Shown: in pieces, positions 42,560 through 51,705 of the stretch | Position numbering within the stretch: position 1 is the stretch's first letter | Layout: every line of letters begins with the position of its first letter | DNA from: Streptomyces rishiriensis | GTDB lineage: Bacteria; Actinomycetota; Actinomycetes; Streptomycetales; Streptomycetaceae | Direction: 5' to 3' | Assembly (NCBI RefSeq): GCF_030815485.1 | Contig: NZ_JAUSWV010000002.1 | Span: forward strand, 5,828,001 to 5,892,000 | DNA: 64,000 nt | The notes under the pieces: model-generated | Seen by the model: only the letters and a program-made list of their open reading frames with translations | The model's database searches: none | Told to the model about the DNA's origin: nothing | Translations under genes and position numbers: made by a program

Positions 42560-45184
42560 GTGAAGGCGATCCGTCGATTCACCGTCCGACCCCTCCTCCC
42601 CGAACCCCTGCGGCCACTCAGCGATCTGGCCCGCAACCTGCGCTGGTCCTGGCACGCGGAGACCCGCGACCTCTTCCAGTCCGTCGACCCCGAGCGCTGG
42701 GCCGTCTCGGACGGCGACCCGGTGCGACTCCTAGGCGGCGTGCGCCCGGCACGCCTGACCGAGCTCGCCGGGGACCGCCGGTTCCTGCGCAGGCTGAGTG
42801 CCGCCGCCGACGACCTGCACGACTACCTGACCGGCGACCGCTGGTACCAGGCGCAGCCGGGTACCGCCGGGCTGCCCGCCGCCGTCGCCTACTTCTCACC
42901 CGAGTTCGGCGTCGCGGCCGCCCTGCCCCAGTACTCCGGTGGCCTCGGCATCCTGGCCGGCGACCATCTGAAGGCGGCCAGCGACCTGGGCGTCCCGCTG
43001 ATCGGCGTGGGGCTGCTCTACCGGCACGGATACTTCCGTCAGACGCTCTCCCGGGACGGCTGGCAGCAGGAGCACTATCCGGTCCTCGACCCCAACGAGC
43101 TGCCGTTGACCCTTCTGAAGGAGGACGACGGCACCCCCGCGCAGGTCTCGCTCGCCCTCCCCGCGGGCAAACAGCTGCACGCCCGGGTCTGGCTGGCCCA
43201 GGTCGGCCGGGTCCCGCTCCTCATGCTCGACTCGGACGTCGAGGAGAACGACCTCGGCGAACGCGGGGTGACCGACCGGCTCTACGGCGGCGGCAGCGAG
43301 CACCGGCTCCTCCAGGAGATGCTGCTGGGCATAGGAGGTGTCCGGGCGGTACGCACGTACTGCCGGCTGACCGGCCACCCCCCGCCCGAGGTCTTCCACA
43401 CCAACGAGGGCCACGCCGGCTTCCTCGGCCTGGAACGGATCGCCGAACTCTGCGACGAAGGGGTGGAGTTCGACGCCGGACTCGAGGCGGTCCGCGCCGG
43501 CACGGTCTTCACCACCCACACCCCCGTCCCGGCCGGCATCGACCGCTTCGACCGTGAGCTGGTGGCCCGCCACTTCGGCCCCCAGGCCGAACTCCCGCGC
43601 ATGGACGTCGACCGCATCCTGCGGCTGGGCATGGAGACCTACCCCGGCGGTGAGCCGAACCTCTTCAACATGGCCGTGATGGGTTTGCGGCTGGCGCAGC
43701 GTGCGAACGGCGTGTCGCTGCTGCACGGCCAGGTGAGCAGGGAGATGTTCTCCGGCCTGTGGCCCGGCTTCGACCCGGACGAGGTGCCGATCACCTCCGT
43801 CACCAACGGTGTGCACGCTCCGACCTGGGTGGCCCCGGAGGTGCTGCGGCTCGGCGCCCGCCAGTTCGGCTCCGGACGCGCCGAGGACGCCCTGAGCGTC
43901 GGCGGCTCCGACCGCTGGGACGCCGTCGCCGACATCGCCGACCAGGACATCTGGGAGCTGCGCCGCGAACTGCGCGAGCAACTGGTGGTGGAGGTGCGGG
44001 AGCGGCTGCGCGCCTCCTGGCGCCAACGGGGCGCGGGCACCGCCGAACTCGGCTGGATCGACGGCGTCCTGGACCCGGACGTCCTCACCATCGGCTTCGC
44101 GCGCCGCGTCCCCTCGTACAAACGTCTGACCCTGATGCTGAGGGACCGAGACCGTCTGATGGATCTCCTCCTGCACGCGGAACGGCCGATCCAGATCGTC
44201 GTCGCGGGCAAGGCGCATCCGGCGGACGACGGCGGCAAACGCCTGGTCCAGGAACTGGTCCGGTTCGCCGACGACCCGCGCGTGCGGCACCGCCTCGTCT
44301 TCCTGCCCGACTACGGCATGGCGATGGCGCAGAAGCTCTACCCCGGCTGCGACATCTGGCTGAACAACCCACTGCGCCCCCTGGAGGCCTGCGGCACGTC
44401 CGGCATGAAGGCGGCGCTCAACGGCTGTCTCAACCTCTCCGTGCTGGACGGCTGGTGGGACGAGTGGTTCCAGCCCGACTTCGGCTGGTCGATCCCCACC
44501 GCGGACGGCATCGGCACCGACCCCGACCACCGCGACGACATCGAGGCGGCGGCCCTCTACGACCTCCTCGAACAGCGCATCACCCCCCGCTTCTACGAAC
44601 GCGGGCAGGCGGGCCTGCCCGACCGCTGGATCGAGATGGTCCGCCAGACCCTCACCCTGCTCGGTCCGAAGGTGCTGGCGGGACGCATGGTCCGTGAGTA
44701 CGTCGAGCGGCTCTACACGCCGGCCGCCCACGCCCACCGGACGATGACGCCCGACACCGCGCGCGAACTCGCCGTCTGGAAACAGCGGGTGCGCTCGGCC
44801 TGGCACGCCGTGCAGGTGGACCATGTCGAGACGTCGGTGGCCACCACCACCGCCGAACTCGGCACGACCCTCGCGCTGCGGGTCCGCGTCGGCCTCGGCG
44901 ACCTCACCCCCGACGACGTCGAGGTGCAGGCCGTCTCGGGCCGGGTCGACGAGGAGGACCGCATCACGGACGCGACGAAGGTCCCCCTGAAGCCGGCCGG
45001 CGGCCCCGACCTGGAGGGCCGCTGGCTGTACGAGGGCCCCCTGTCCCTGGACCGCACGGGCCCCTACGGCTACACGGTCCGCATCCTCCCCGCCCACCGC
45101 CTCCTCGCCTCGGGCGCGGAGTTGGGCCTGGTGGAGGTTCCGTCCGAGGAGGCGGTGGAGGGGGCGGGAGTCATCCTGCGGTAA
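42560..45184 (+). CDS. glgP: Alpha-glucan (glycogen) phosphorylase
   Basis: An 874-residue GT35 enzyme degrading glucan to glucose-1-phosphate. GTG 42560 is chosen because the family N-terminus (MKAIRRFTVRPLLPEPLRPLSDLARNLRWSWHAET, DUF3417) starts there, behind GAGGTGGA. Upstream in-frame sequence is not homologous. The PLP site is in ACGTSGMKAALNGCLNLS (Lys); other motifs are YFSPEFGVAAALPQYSGGLGILAGDHLKAASDLG and HTNEGHAGF. The divergent position next to the glgE operon puts synthesis and breakdown side by side. Confidence 0.95.
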   Translation: MKAIRRFTVRPLLPEPLRPLSDLARNLRWSWHAETRDLFQSVDPERWAVSDGDPVRLLGGVRPARLTELAGDRRFLRRLSAAADDLHDYLTGDRWYQAQPGTAGLPAAVAYFSPEFGVAAALPQYSGGLGILAGDHLKAASDLGVPLIGVGLLYRHGYFRQTLSRDGWQQEHYPVLDPNELPLTLLKEDDGTPAQVSLALPAGKQLHARVWLAQVGRVPLLMLDSDVEENDLGERGVTDRLYGGGSEHRLLQEMLLGIGGVRAVRTYCRLTGHPPPEVFHTNEGHAGFLGLERIAELCDEGVEFDAGLEAVRAGTVFTTHTPVPAGIDRFDRELVARHFGPQAELPRMDVDRILRLGMETYPGGEPNLFNMAVMGLRLAQRANGVSLLHGQVSREMFSGLWPGFDPDEVPITSVTNGVHAPTWVAPEVLRLGARQFGSGRAEDALSVGGSDRWDAVADIADQDIWELRRELREQLVVEVRERLRASWRQRGAGTAELGWIDGVLDPDVLTIGFARRVPSYKRLTLMLRDRDRLMDLLLHAERPIQIVVAGKAHPADDGGKRLVQELVRFADDPRVRHRLVFLPDYGMAMAQKLYPGCDIWLNNPLRPLEACGTSGMKAALNGCLNLSVLDGWWDEWFQPDFGWSIPTADGIGTDPDHRDDIEAAALYDLLEQRITPRFYERGQAGLPDRWIEMVRQTLTLLGPKVLAGRMVREYVERLYTPAAHAHRTMTPDTARELAVWKQRVRSAWHAVQVDHVETSVATTTAELGTTLALRVRVGLGDLTPDDVEVQAVSGRVDEEDRITDATKVPLKPAGGPDLEGRWLYEGPLSLDRTGPYGYTVRILPAHRLLASGAELGLVEVPSEEAVEGAGVILR

Positions 45185-45206
45185 CCGCCCGCCGCCGACC
45201 GCCCGC

Positions 45207-45240
45207 CCGAGGCGCCGACGTGATGACGTCGGCGCCTCGG
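45207..45240 (+). terminator. Terminator after glgP
   Basis: CCGAGGCGCCGACGT (45207-45221), loop GATG, then ACGTCGGCGCCTCGG (45226-45240). A perfect 15-bp stem. Confidence 0.8.
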
Positions 45241-45437
45241 TGCCGTCGTCGGTTCCGGGCGAGGGACGCCGACGCGCTCGTCGGCCGTTGCCGCGGTTCC
45301 CGGACGGCGGGCGGGGCTGACGCGATGGGGCGGGGGATAACCGGTAGGCGGATCGCGGGGTGCGGGCTATGCTCCCCCGCGATGACTACTTCTTCTGTAG
45401 ACAGATCGGGGGACTCGTCCGCGCAAGGTGAGTGCTG

Positions 45438-46898
45438 ATGCTCACTCGGATCGCGAACGAGGATTCCCGACTTTCCTTCTGGCTGCGCGTGCGCGAGTTC
45501 GCCGTGCCGGCCTCCATGATCGAGACCGCGACCGTCCGCCGCAGTGCCGGGGACTGGGCGGGGGCCTGTGCCGCCGCGGGTATCGACGTCGATCTCGACC
45601 TTCGTGCCGTCGCGCGTGCGTACGGTCGCGAGTTCGTTTCCCGGCTCCGGGCCGATCTCCGTCATCTGGCGCCTGACCTGCTGCGATGGCATATGCCCAG
45701 GGTCGCTCCCGACGGGCTGCTGCGACCGGGGCTGACCGTCTCCCTGGCTCGGTACGACGTCGATGTCGGCGTCGCCGGGCGGGACGACACCCGGTGGCCG
45801 GTGCACCTGGTGGTGCGGACACCGCCCGCCTGGGCGGACGCCGGCCAGCGGTTCAGCCTCGGGCTGTGGGACGGGTCCTCCGGCGATCGTGCGCATCCGC
45901 ATCCGCATCCTCGTCCCAGTCGGCGGTTCCGGTTCGACCTGCACCGTCACCTCTGGGACGCGCGTCGCGCGGACGAGCTGCGGACCCGGGCCGGCGACGG
46001 GGTGGGTGACACCCTGCTCGGAGACGGACTTCCCGTGCCCGACGGGCGTCGCTGTGCCGCCGACCGGTGGGCGGACGAGGCCGCGATCCTGCTCCGCGCC
46101 GACGGGGCGACCGGCTCCGAGGGAACAGTTCTTGTGCGGCTCGGAGGACGGCATCGCCTGGTTCTCGGGCTCGGACTCCAACCCGGCGTCGGCGGCGAGC
46201 CGTCCGCGTCGTGGATCACCGCCGTGTCCACCCGCGCCGGTGGCGGGACCGTGCTGCCGGTGCTTCCCGACGCCGCCACCTGGGTCGCGCCCGACCTCGA
46301 GTTGATCCGCTCCGGCGCGATCGACGTCGGCCTGCTGCATCCGCTCGTCGCCTCGGCGCTCCTGCCGGATCCGGCGCCGCCCCCCGGCCCGTCCTCGGCC
46401 CCGTCCTTGTCCCCGGCTGCGTCCTCGTCCGGGGACGTCGCCGGGAAGCGGGGCGGCGGGCAGCCGCATCTCGTGGAGTGCCGGGGGGAGCAGCATCGGA
46501 TCGGGCTGGTCGACGGGGTGCTGGCCGCGCTCGACCACGGACCGGACGAGGTGCGGCGGGAGGAGTTGCTGGTCGCGCTGACCGGTACTCCGCTGCCCTG
46601 CCTGCAGGCCATCGATGACGCTCACCGGCGTCCGGACTGCCTGACCGGGGTGCGCGACCGACTCGTCCATGGAGACGTCACCGGTGCGCTGGCCGTCGTC
46701 GAGGAGCTGCTCGGCCCCGACGCGATCCTGCGCGAGGGTGCGTTGCGGGACGAGTTGCAGGCGGCCGCGCGGCGGCGCATCACCTACGGGCTGTTCCGGG
46801 CCGGACTGGCGGGGCCCGGGCCCGGCCGCGTCCTTCCCGGGCCGGCCCGTACCACCGCCCACCGGTCACACCCCCGCCACACCTTCGCCGCGCGCTGA
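45438..46898 (+). CDS. Unknown protein upstream of a MoxR/VWA pair
   Basis: A 486-residue protein from ATG 45438 (GTG 45432 would add two residues; AAGGTGAG lies upstream). I recognise no domain. Visible: an N-terminal helical part (SRLSFWLRVREFAVPASMIETATVRRSAGDWAGACAAAG), a middle beta-rich part with an HPHPHPRP tract near 150, a Pro/Ser linker (about 310-335) and a conserved-looking C-terminal helical part (HLVECRGEQHRIGLVDGVLAALDHGPDEVRREELLVALTG). It precedes the AAA ATPase gene by 74 bp on the same strand, so it is likely a client, adaptor or regulated effector of that machine (inference). Confidence 0.75.
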   Translation: MLTRIANEDSRLSFWLRVREFAVPASMIETATVRRSAGDWAGACAAAGIDVDLDLRAVARAYGREFVSRLRADLRHLAPDLLRWHMPRVAPDGLLRPGLTVSLARYDVDVGVAGRDDTRWPVHLVVRTPPAWADAGQRFSLGLWDGSSGDRAHPHPHPRPSRRFRFDLHRHLWDARRADELRTRAGDGVGDTLLGDGLPVPDGRRCAADRWADEAAILLRADGATGSEGTVLVRLGGRHRLVLGLGLQPGVGGEPSASWITAVSTRAGGGTVLPVLPDAATWVAPDLELIRSGAIDVGLLHPLVASALLPDPAPPPGPSSAPSLSPAASSSGDVAGKRGGGQPHLVECRGEQHRIGLVDGVLAALDHGPDEVRREELLVALTGTPLPCLQAIDDAHRRPDCLTGVRDRLVHGDVTGALAVVEELLGPDAILREGALRDELQAAARRRITYGLFRAGLAGPGPGRVLPGPARTTAHRSHPRHTFAAR

Positions 46899-46972
46899 AC
46901 CCCGCGCACCCCACAGCCACGCCCCGGCAACGCCCAGCCCCGCCAACCCCCGAACCCCAAAGGTGATCACCC

Positions 46973-48286
46973 ATGCCCACATGCGCCCCGCTCACCCTCG
47001 TCGACACACCCGCCGACCCCTTCGCACCCGAATCCGCACCCGGCTCCGCAGCCGGCACCGAGACAGCGCAACTGGACGTCGCCGGCGACCTGTTGACGCT
47101 TCTTCGGCACTCGACCACCGAACCCCGGCCCGACGACCAGCTCGAGGCCCTCACCCTGGCCGTGGCCGCCGATCTGCCCGTGCTGCTCTGGGGTGAACCG
47201 GGCATCGGCAAGACCGCCGCCCTCACCCAGCTCGCCGCTTCACTCGACCTGCCGCTGACCACCGTCATCGCGAGCGTGCACGAGCCGTCCGACTTCTCGG
47301 GGCTGCCCGTCGTCGGGGACGATCCCGCCGAGCAGGGGGTTCCGATGGCCCCGCCGGACTGGGCGGTACGGCTGGTACGGGCCGGGAAGGGGCTGCTGTT
47401 CCTCGACGAGTTGTCCACCGCGCCGCCCGCCGTGCAGGCCGCGTTGCTGCGCCTGGTGCTCGAGCGCCGGATCGGGTCGCTGCAACTGCCGCGGGGGGTA
47501 CGGATCGTGGCCGCCGCCAACCCGCGGGGCTCGGCGGCCGACGGCTGGGAGCTGAGCCCGCCGCTGGCCAACCGGTTCGTGCACCTCCAGTGGGTCCACG
47601 ACCACGAGGTCGTCGTCCGCGGACTCGGCGGGACCTGGCCCCGGGCCACCATGCCCCGGCTCGACCCGGAGCGGCTGCCGGAGGCCGTGGACTTCGCCCG
47701 GCGCGCGGTGTGCGGGCTGCTGGCCGCCAGGCCCACGCTCGTGCACCGGCTGCCCAGCGGGGAGACGCGCCGGGGCGGTCCCTGGCCGTCCCCGCGCAGC
47801 TGGGACATGACGCTGACTCTGATCGCCTTCGCCACCGCGGCCGGCTCCTCCCGGGACGTGCTGTCCCAGCTGGTCAGGGGCACGGTCGGGGACGGTCCGG
47901 GGCTGGAGCTGCTCGCGAGCCTGGACCGGCTGGACCTTCCGGACCCGGAGACGCTGCTCGCCGACCCGGCGGGCGCCGAACTGCCCGAGCGGGGCGACCT
48001 GCGCCAGGCCGTTCTGGACGGTGTGGTGGCGGCGGTGCGCGCCCGGCCGGAGCGGTCCCGTTGGGACGCGGCGTGGGAGCTGCTGGTCAAGGCGGTGGAG
48101 ACCGGGGCCCCGGACCTGGTGGTGGTCCCCGCGACCACTCTCGCGACCCTTCGGCAGGAGGACTGGGACGTCCCCGCCTCGATCGAGAGCCTCGCGGGCG
48201 CCGTCGGACTGTCCCGGCGGGCGGACCAGGCGGCGGAGCGGACGGCGGCACGGCTCGCCGAGGCGGCGGCGAGGGCCGGCCGGTGA
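46973..48286 (+). CDS. MoxR-type AAA+ ATPase
   Basis: A 437-residue ATPase. Walker A is W-GEPGIGKT at 74-81 (LLWGEPGIGKTAALTQLAAS), Walker B LLFLDE at 142-147, followed by STAPPAVQAALLRLVLERRIG (pore-loop/sensor region), sensor 1 IVAAANPRGSAADGWEL and a helical lid to about 340. The C-terminal 100 residues are helical. MoxR AAA+ proteins act with VWA proteins as chaperone/metal-insertion machines. The next gene encodes such a protein and overlaps by 4 bases (GTGA). Start ATG 46973 follows AAAGGTGAT. Confidence 0.88.
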   Translation: MPTCAPLTLVDTPADPFAPESAPGSAAGTETAQLDVAGDLLTLLRHSTTEPRPDDQLEALTLAVAADLPVLLWGEPGIGKTAALTQLAASLDLPLTTVIASVHEPSDFSGLPVVGDDPAEQGVPMAPPDWAVRLVRAGKGLLFLDELSTAPPAVQAALLRLVLERRIGSLQLPRGVRIVAAANPRGSAADGWELSPPLANRFVHLQWVHDHEVVVRGLGGTWPRATMPRLDPERLPEAVDFARRAVCGLLAARPTLVHRLPSGETRRGGPWPSPRSWDMTLTLIAFATAAGSSRDVLSQLVRGTVGDGPGLELLASLDRLDLPDPETLLADPAGAELPERGDLRQAVLDGVVAAVRARPERSRWDAAWELLVKAVETGAPDLVVVPATTLATLRQEDWDVPASIESLAGAVGLSRRADQAAERTAARLAEAAARAGR

Positions 48287-49563
48287 CCGCGCACTCGACG
48301 GCCGAGACGTCCGACCCGGAGCCGGGTCCGGGGCTGGACCTCGACAAGCTCCTCGCCGCCCGGCTGCACGCCGCCCGGGCCCGGCCCTATCTGGCCACGG
48401 CGCTGTTCGCCCTGCACGTCGTGGTGTCTCGGCAGGTACCGACGATGGCCGTGGACCGGTACTGGCGGTGCTACGTCTCGCCCGCGTTCGTGGACGGGAT
48501 GCCGCTGGAGGAGCTGGCCGCCGTATGGGTGCACGAGGTGTCGCATCTGCTGCGCGACCATCACGGGCGCAGTGACCGGTACGCCCGGCAGCACGGGCTG
48601 ACCGGGCCGGGGGAGCGGCTGCGGATGAACATCGCCGCCGACTGCGAGATCAACGACGACGCGTACGGCGACGGGCTGGTCCGTCCCGAAAGCGCGGTCA
48701 GACCCGCGTCGTTGGGACTGCCCGATGGCAAGCTGATGGAGGAGTACCTGAGCCGGTTCCGGCTGGGGGCGCACACGGACGGTCTTTCCTGGCTGGACTG
48801 CGGCAGCGGCGCCGACGGACTCGGCCGGGAGTGGGAGCTGGGTCCCGACGGCGCGCACGGGCTCAGCAAGGAGGAGCGGGACGCGGTCCGGTTCCGGGTG
48901 GCGCAGGGCATCAACGGCAGGCCGGGCTCCGCTCCGCAGAAGTGGAAGCGCTGGGCGGAGGAGGCGTTCCATCCGCCGCAGCCGTGGCGGGAGTTGCTGG
49001 GCGCGGCCGTCCGCTCGGCGGCCTCCGGGCCGGGCGCGGGCGAGGACTACACCTACGGCCGCCCGGCGCGCCGCTCGGCCGGTCTGCCCGGGGTCGTCCT
49101 GCCGAGCCTGCGCCGCAGACCGCCCCGGGTCTGCGTCGTCATCGACACCTCCGGGTCGGTCAGCGACGCGGAACTGGGCAGTGCCCTGCTCGAGGTCGCC
49201 GCGATCTCCCGTGCCGTGGGCGGCCGTCGGGACCTGGTCACCGTGGTGCCGTGCGACGCTTCGGCCGGGTTCGTGCACTCGCTGTGCCGAGGCGAGGGGA
49301 TCCCCCTGCTGGGCGGCGGCGGAACGGACCTGCGCGCCGGCTTCGCCAAGGCGCTGCGGACGACACCCCGGCCCGACGCGGTGGTGATCCTCACCGATGG
49401 CCAGACCCCCTGGCCGGAAGCCCGCCCGGCCTGCCGGACGGTGGTGGGCCTGTTTCCCCGGGGCCGGAGCAGGCACGACGAGAACAACCCCGACTACGTA
49501 CCGGACACCCCGCCCGCCTGGGCCCGCGTGGTGGAGATCGGATCGGTGGGGGCAGGGTGCTGA
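48283..49563 (+). CDS. DUF2201-type putative metallopeptidase with VWA-like domain
   Basis: A 426-residue protein from GTG 48283. The N-terminal domain has a zinc-peptidase motif H84-E85-VS-H88 (AAVWVHEVSHLLRDHHGR) and a family block NIAADCEINDD (115-126). The C-terminal half holds a VWA-like fold with a MIDAS D288-T-S290-G-S292 (CVVIDTSGSVSD) and the GGGGTDL and VVILTDGQTPW motifs. No signal peptide. Coupled to the AAA+ gene, it is the expected VWA partner: metal-dependent binding through MIDAS plus possible proteolysis. Substrate unknown. Confidence 0.87.
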   Translation: MTAHSTAETSDPEPGPGLDLDKLLAARLHAARARPYLATALFALHVVVSRQVPTMAVDRYWRCYVSPAFVDGMPLEELAAVWVHEVSHLLRDHHGRSDRYARQHGLTGPGERLRMNIAADCEINDDAYGDGLVRPESAVRPASLGLPDGKLMEEYLSRFRLGAHTDGLSWLDCGSGADGLGREWELGPDGAHGLSKEERDAVRFRVAQGINGRPGSAPQKWKRWAEEAFHPPQPWRELLGAAVRSAASGPGAGEDYTYGRPARRSAGLPGVVLPSLRRRPPRVCVVIDTSGSVSDAELGSALLEVAAISRAVGGRRDLVTVVPCDASAGFVHSLCRGEGIPLLGGGGTDLRAGFAKALRTTPRPDAVVILTDGQTPWPEARPACRTVVGLFPRGRSRHDENNPDYVPDTPPAWARVVEIGSVGAGC

Positions 49564-49900
49564 GGGCGCGGTGACCGCGTCGCCACGCCCTCGCCGTCGA
49601 GGACCGCGGCCCCGCGGGCGACGAAGGACTCGTCGACGGATGGGGGCAACGGCTCCGGCGGGTCGAGCGGTTCCGGTTCGATGGGGAGCGGGTCGGGCAG
49701 CTCGGGTTCCGTCGCCGCAGAATCCCCACCGTGGCTCGGATCCGCCGCCCGCGCCGCCTCGTCCGGCGCCCACGCCGGAGTGGAGTTCCGAGGAGTGGCA
49801 GCCCGGTGATCCGGTCGAGACCACACCTCTCGCCGCCCCTGAGCAGGGCTGACATAGGCTGTGCCGCCCGGTGATCGACACACAGAGAGGCCGACGGCAC
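49564..49900. other. 337-bp gap with no firmly supported gene
   Basis: Frames on both strands run through this G/C-rich stretch. A minus-strand frame gives acidic Pro-rich EPELPDPLPIEPEPLDPPEP then DESFVARGAAVLDGEGVA. A plus-strand frame ends PEWSSEEWQPGDPVETTPLA. Neither has a good start, and both could be remnants. It also holds the promoter of the next gene. Confidence 0.5.
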
Positions 49901-51088
49901 GTGTCCGACAGACCGTCTGAAGAGCACAGATCCGGTTCGGAAAAGGGGGAGGGGAACGGCAGCTCCATATCCGACCAGGAATGGGCGGAGTTCGTCCGGG
50001 AAAGCGAACGCGCGATACCTGACTCCGCGCCGAAGGAGCCGTCCGCGCGGGCCCGCGAGGTCACGGATCGGCTGCGGCGGCAGGAGGCGCGCGGAGCGAC
50101 GCCCACGCGGTGGCGTACCGTCGCGGATCTTCAGCAGACGCACGAGCGGGCGTCTCGGCGCAGGCGGCGGCTGTGGGCGTTCCTCGGGGTGCCCGTCGCG
50201 ATCGCTCTGGGCGTCGTGGCGATGCGGCCCTCGCTGCTGCCGGGGAACCCGTTCCGTACCGGCGTGCCCTCATCCGCCGCGGCCGCCTCGCCGCTGCCGG
50301 CGGAGACCGCTGCCCCGACCGCCGCGCCCGGCGCGGCGGGCGTCGCGCTCCCCACGATCGAGCGGCCGTTCGCGGGCTCCCCGGCGCTGCAGTGGGCCGA
50401 CGGCGCGGCCGGCATCGTGCCGCCGAAGGCGACCCGGATCGGATCGCTGTCCAAGGCCCAGGTGGAACAGGCGCTTCAGCAGACCAGGAAGCTGCTGATC
50501 GACGCGAACCTCGATCCGGCGACCCTGCGCGGCGGACGTCCCGAAACGGCGCTCTCCGTGCTCGAGCCACGGCAGAAGGAAATGCTGGACCTGCTGAACA
50601 CCTCGCTCAGCAAGCCGGACGAGGAGCACGATCCGCTGCTGATGTTCAGCCGCTTCGACCCCGCCGAACTGCGCCTGGCCGGTGACGTGGTCAAGACGCG
50701 GGGACGGATGACGTTCGAGGCGGGCGAGAGTGCCTCCGTCGTCGTGCACGCCGACTACACCTTCGTCTACCCGCTGGTGCGCGTCGACGAGGACGCCCCG
50801 ACCGAGGTGCAGCGCACCATCGTGCGTCGGGTCGTCGACGTCGAGCTCTTCGATCCCGACAAGTGGATCGTCACCCCGGGGAAGATCACCGTCACCCGGT
50901 ACGACCAGGAGATCGGCAACTCCGCCTGCGACGTCTACGACGGTTACCTGCATCCCCAGTTCTCGACGGCGGCGGCCGAGCAGCCGACGGGTGCGCCTGC
51001 GACCGGCCCGACGACGGACCCGTACGACCGCAGCCAGGACATCGCCCATGTCGTCGAGGAGGGGTGCGGAGTGGTGTCCCGTACCTGA
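49901..51088 (+). CDS. Single-pass membrane protein of unknown function
   Basis: A 395-residue protein from GTG 49901 (GTGTCCGACAGACCG). A hydrophilic, charged cytoplasmic part (1-90, including SISDQEWAEFVRESERAIP) precedes one membrane helix at 91-108 after the RRRRR stop-transfer-like cluster. An Ala/Pro-rich stalk (112-145) and an external globular domain (about 150-395; TLRGGRPETALSVLEPRQKEMLDLL, FVYPLVRVDEDAPTEVQRTIVRRVVDVEL) with two Cys follow. It matches a widespread Streptomyces membrane protein type that I cannot name. It lies downstream of the MoxR/VWA genes on the same strand, perhaps functionally linked. Confidence 0.8.
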   Translation: MSDRPSEEHRSGSEKGEGNGSSISDQEWAEFVRESERAIPDSAPKEPSARAREVTDRLRRQEARGATPTRWRTVADLQQTHERASRRRRRLWAFLGVPVAIALGVVAMRPSLLPGNPFRTGVPSSAAAASPLPAETAAPTAAPGAAGVALPTIERPFAGSPALQWADGAAGIVPPKATRIGSLSKAQVEQALQQTRKLLIDANLDPATLRGGRPETALSVLEPRQKEMLDLLNTSLSKPDEEHDPLLMFSRFDPAELRLAGDVVKTRGRMTFEAGESASVVVHADYTFVYPLVRVDEDAPTEVQRTIVRRVVDVELFDPDKWIVTPGKITVTRYDQEIGNSACDVYDGYLHPQFSTAAAEQPTGAPATGPTTDPYDRSQDIAHVVEEGCGVVSRT

Positions 51089-51114
51089 GGGACGTCACCC
51101 ACTCGTCAGGGACG

Positions 51115-51633
51115 TCACGACTTGTCGCCCTCGGACAGTTCGCGCAGCACCACCCCGCACCGCCGTGCGTACGCCTGCTGCAGGCCGCGGGTCGCCGGGC
51201 CGGCGGCCCTCGCGTACCACTTGGCACCCCGGCTGAAGGCGGAGACCGTCAGCCAGACCGTGCCGTCTCCGGTGCGGTCGACGACGAAGGCCTCCTCGCC
51301 GCATTCGGGGTGGCCGGGGAGGGTGCCGTACGCCCAGCCGGCCCGCCGGTGTTCGTCCACCGTCCAGACCACCCGGCAGGGGGCTTTGATGAGGCCGGCC
51401 AGGGTGACGGTGACGTCGACGCCGGGGGCGGCCCGGTCCGCGGTGGTGTCCATGCCCACCCCCAGGGTGCGGTGCATCTCCCAGGTCAGGACCGCTTCGG
51501 CGGCCCGGCGGAAGACGTCGTGACCCTCACCGAGGCGGGTGCGGACGTGGAGGGAGTGGAAGCCCGCGGGGCAGTGGCCGGGGCGGTCGCGGGTCGCGCC
51601 GACATCGTCGTACGTGAAGTCCTTCGAAGACAT
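51115..51633 (-). CDS. DUF1990-family protein
   Basis: A 172-residue protein with DUF1990 features (FTYDDVGATRD, GFHSLHVRTRLGEGHDVFRRAAEAVLTWEMHR, RVVWTVDEHRRAGWAYGTLPGHPECGEEAFVV, SRGAKWYARAAGPATRGLQQAYARRCG). ATG 51633 lacks a recognisable ribosome site. The fold may bind a hydrophobic ligand, since related StAR-like proteins do, but the function is unknown. It lies downstream of the protease gene on the same strand, separated by a terminator. Confidence 0.85.
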   Translation of the reverse strand: MSSKDFTYDDVGATRDRPGHCPAGFHSLHVRTRLGEGHDVFRRAAEAVLTWEMHRTLGVGMDTTADRAAPGVDVTVTLAGLIKAPCRVVWTVDEHRRAGWAYGTLPGHPECGEEAFVVDRTGDGTVWLTVSAFSRGAKWYARAAGPATRGLQQAYARRCGVVLRELSEGDKS

Positions 51634-51647
51634 GGGAGCCAAGAGTA

Positions 51648-51686
51648 AGGCGGTACCCGGGGATGCCTTCGTCCCGGGTACCGCCT
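51648..51686 (-). terminator. Terminator of the first M4 protease gene
   Basis: AGGCGGTACCCGGG (51648-51661) pairs perfectly with CCCGGGTACCGCCT (51673-51686); the minus-strand exit reads TTACTCTT. Confidence 0.8.
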
Positions 51687-51705
51687 CAGCTCGAACGCTC
51701 GGTCG

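Noticed and set aside
42896-45097. Very long open frame opposite glgP (over 700 codons)
   Set aside because: It mirrors the glgP codon phase, is Val/Gln/His-rich with no motif and no ribosome site. It is a GC-rich shadow frame.
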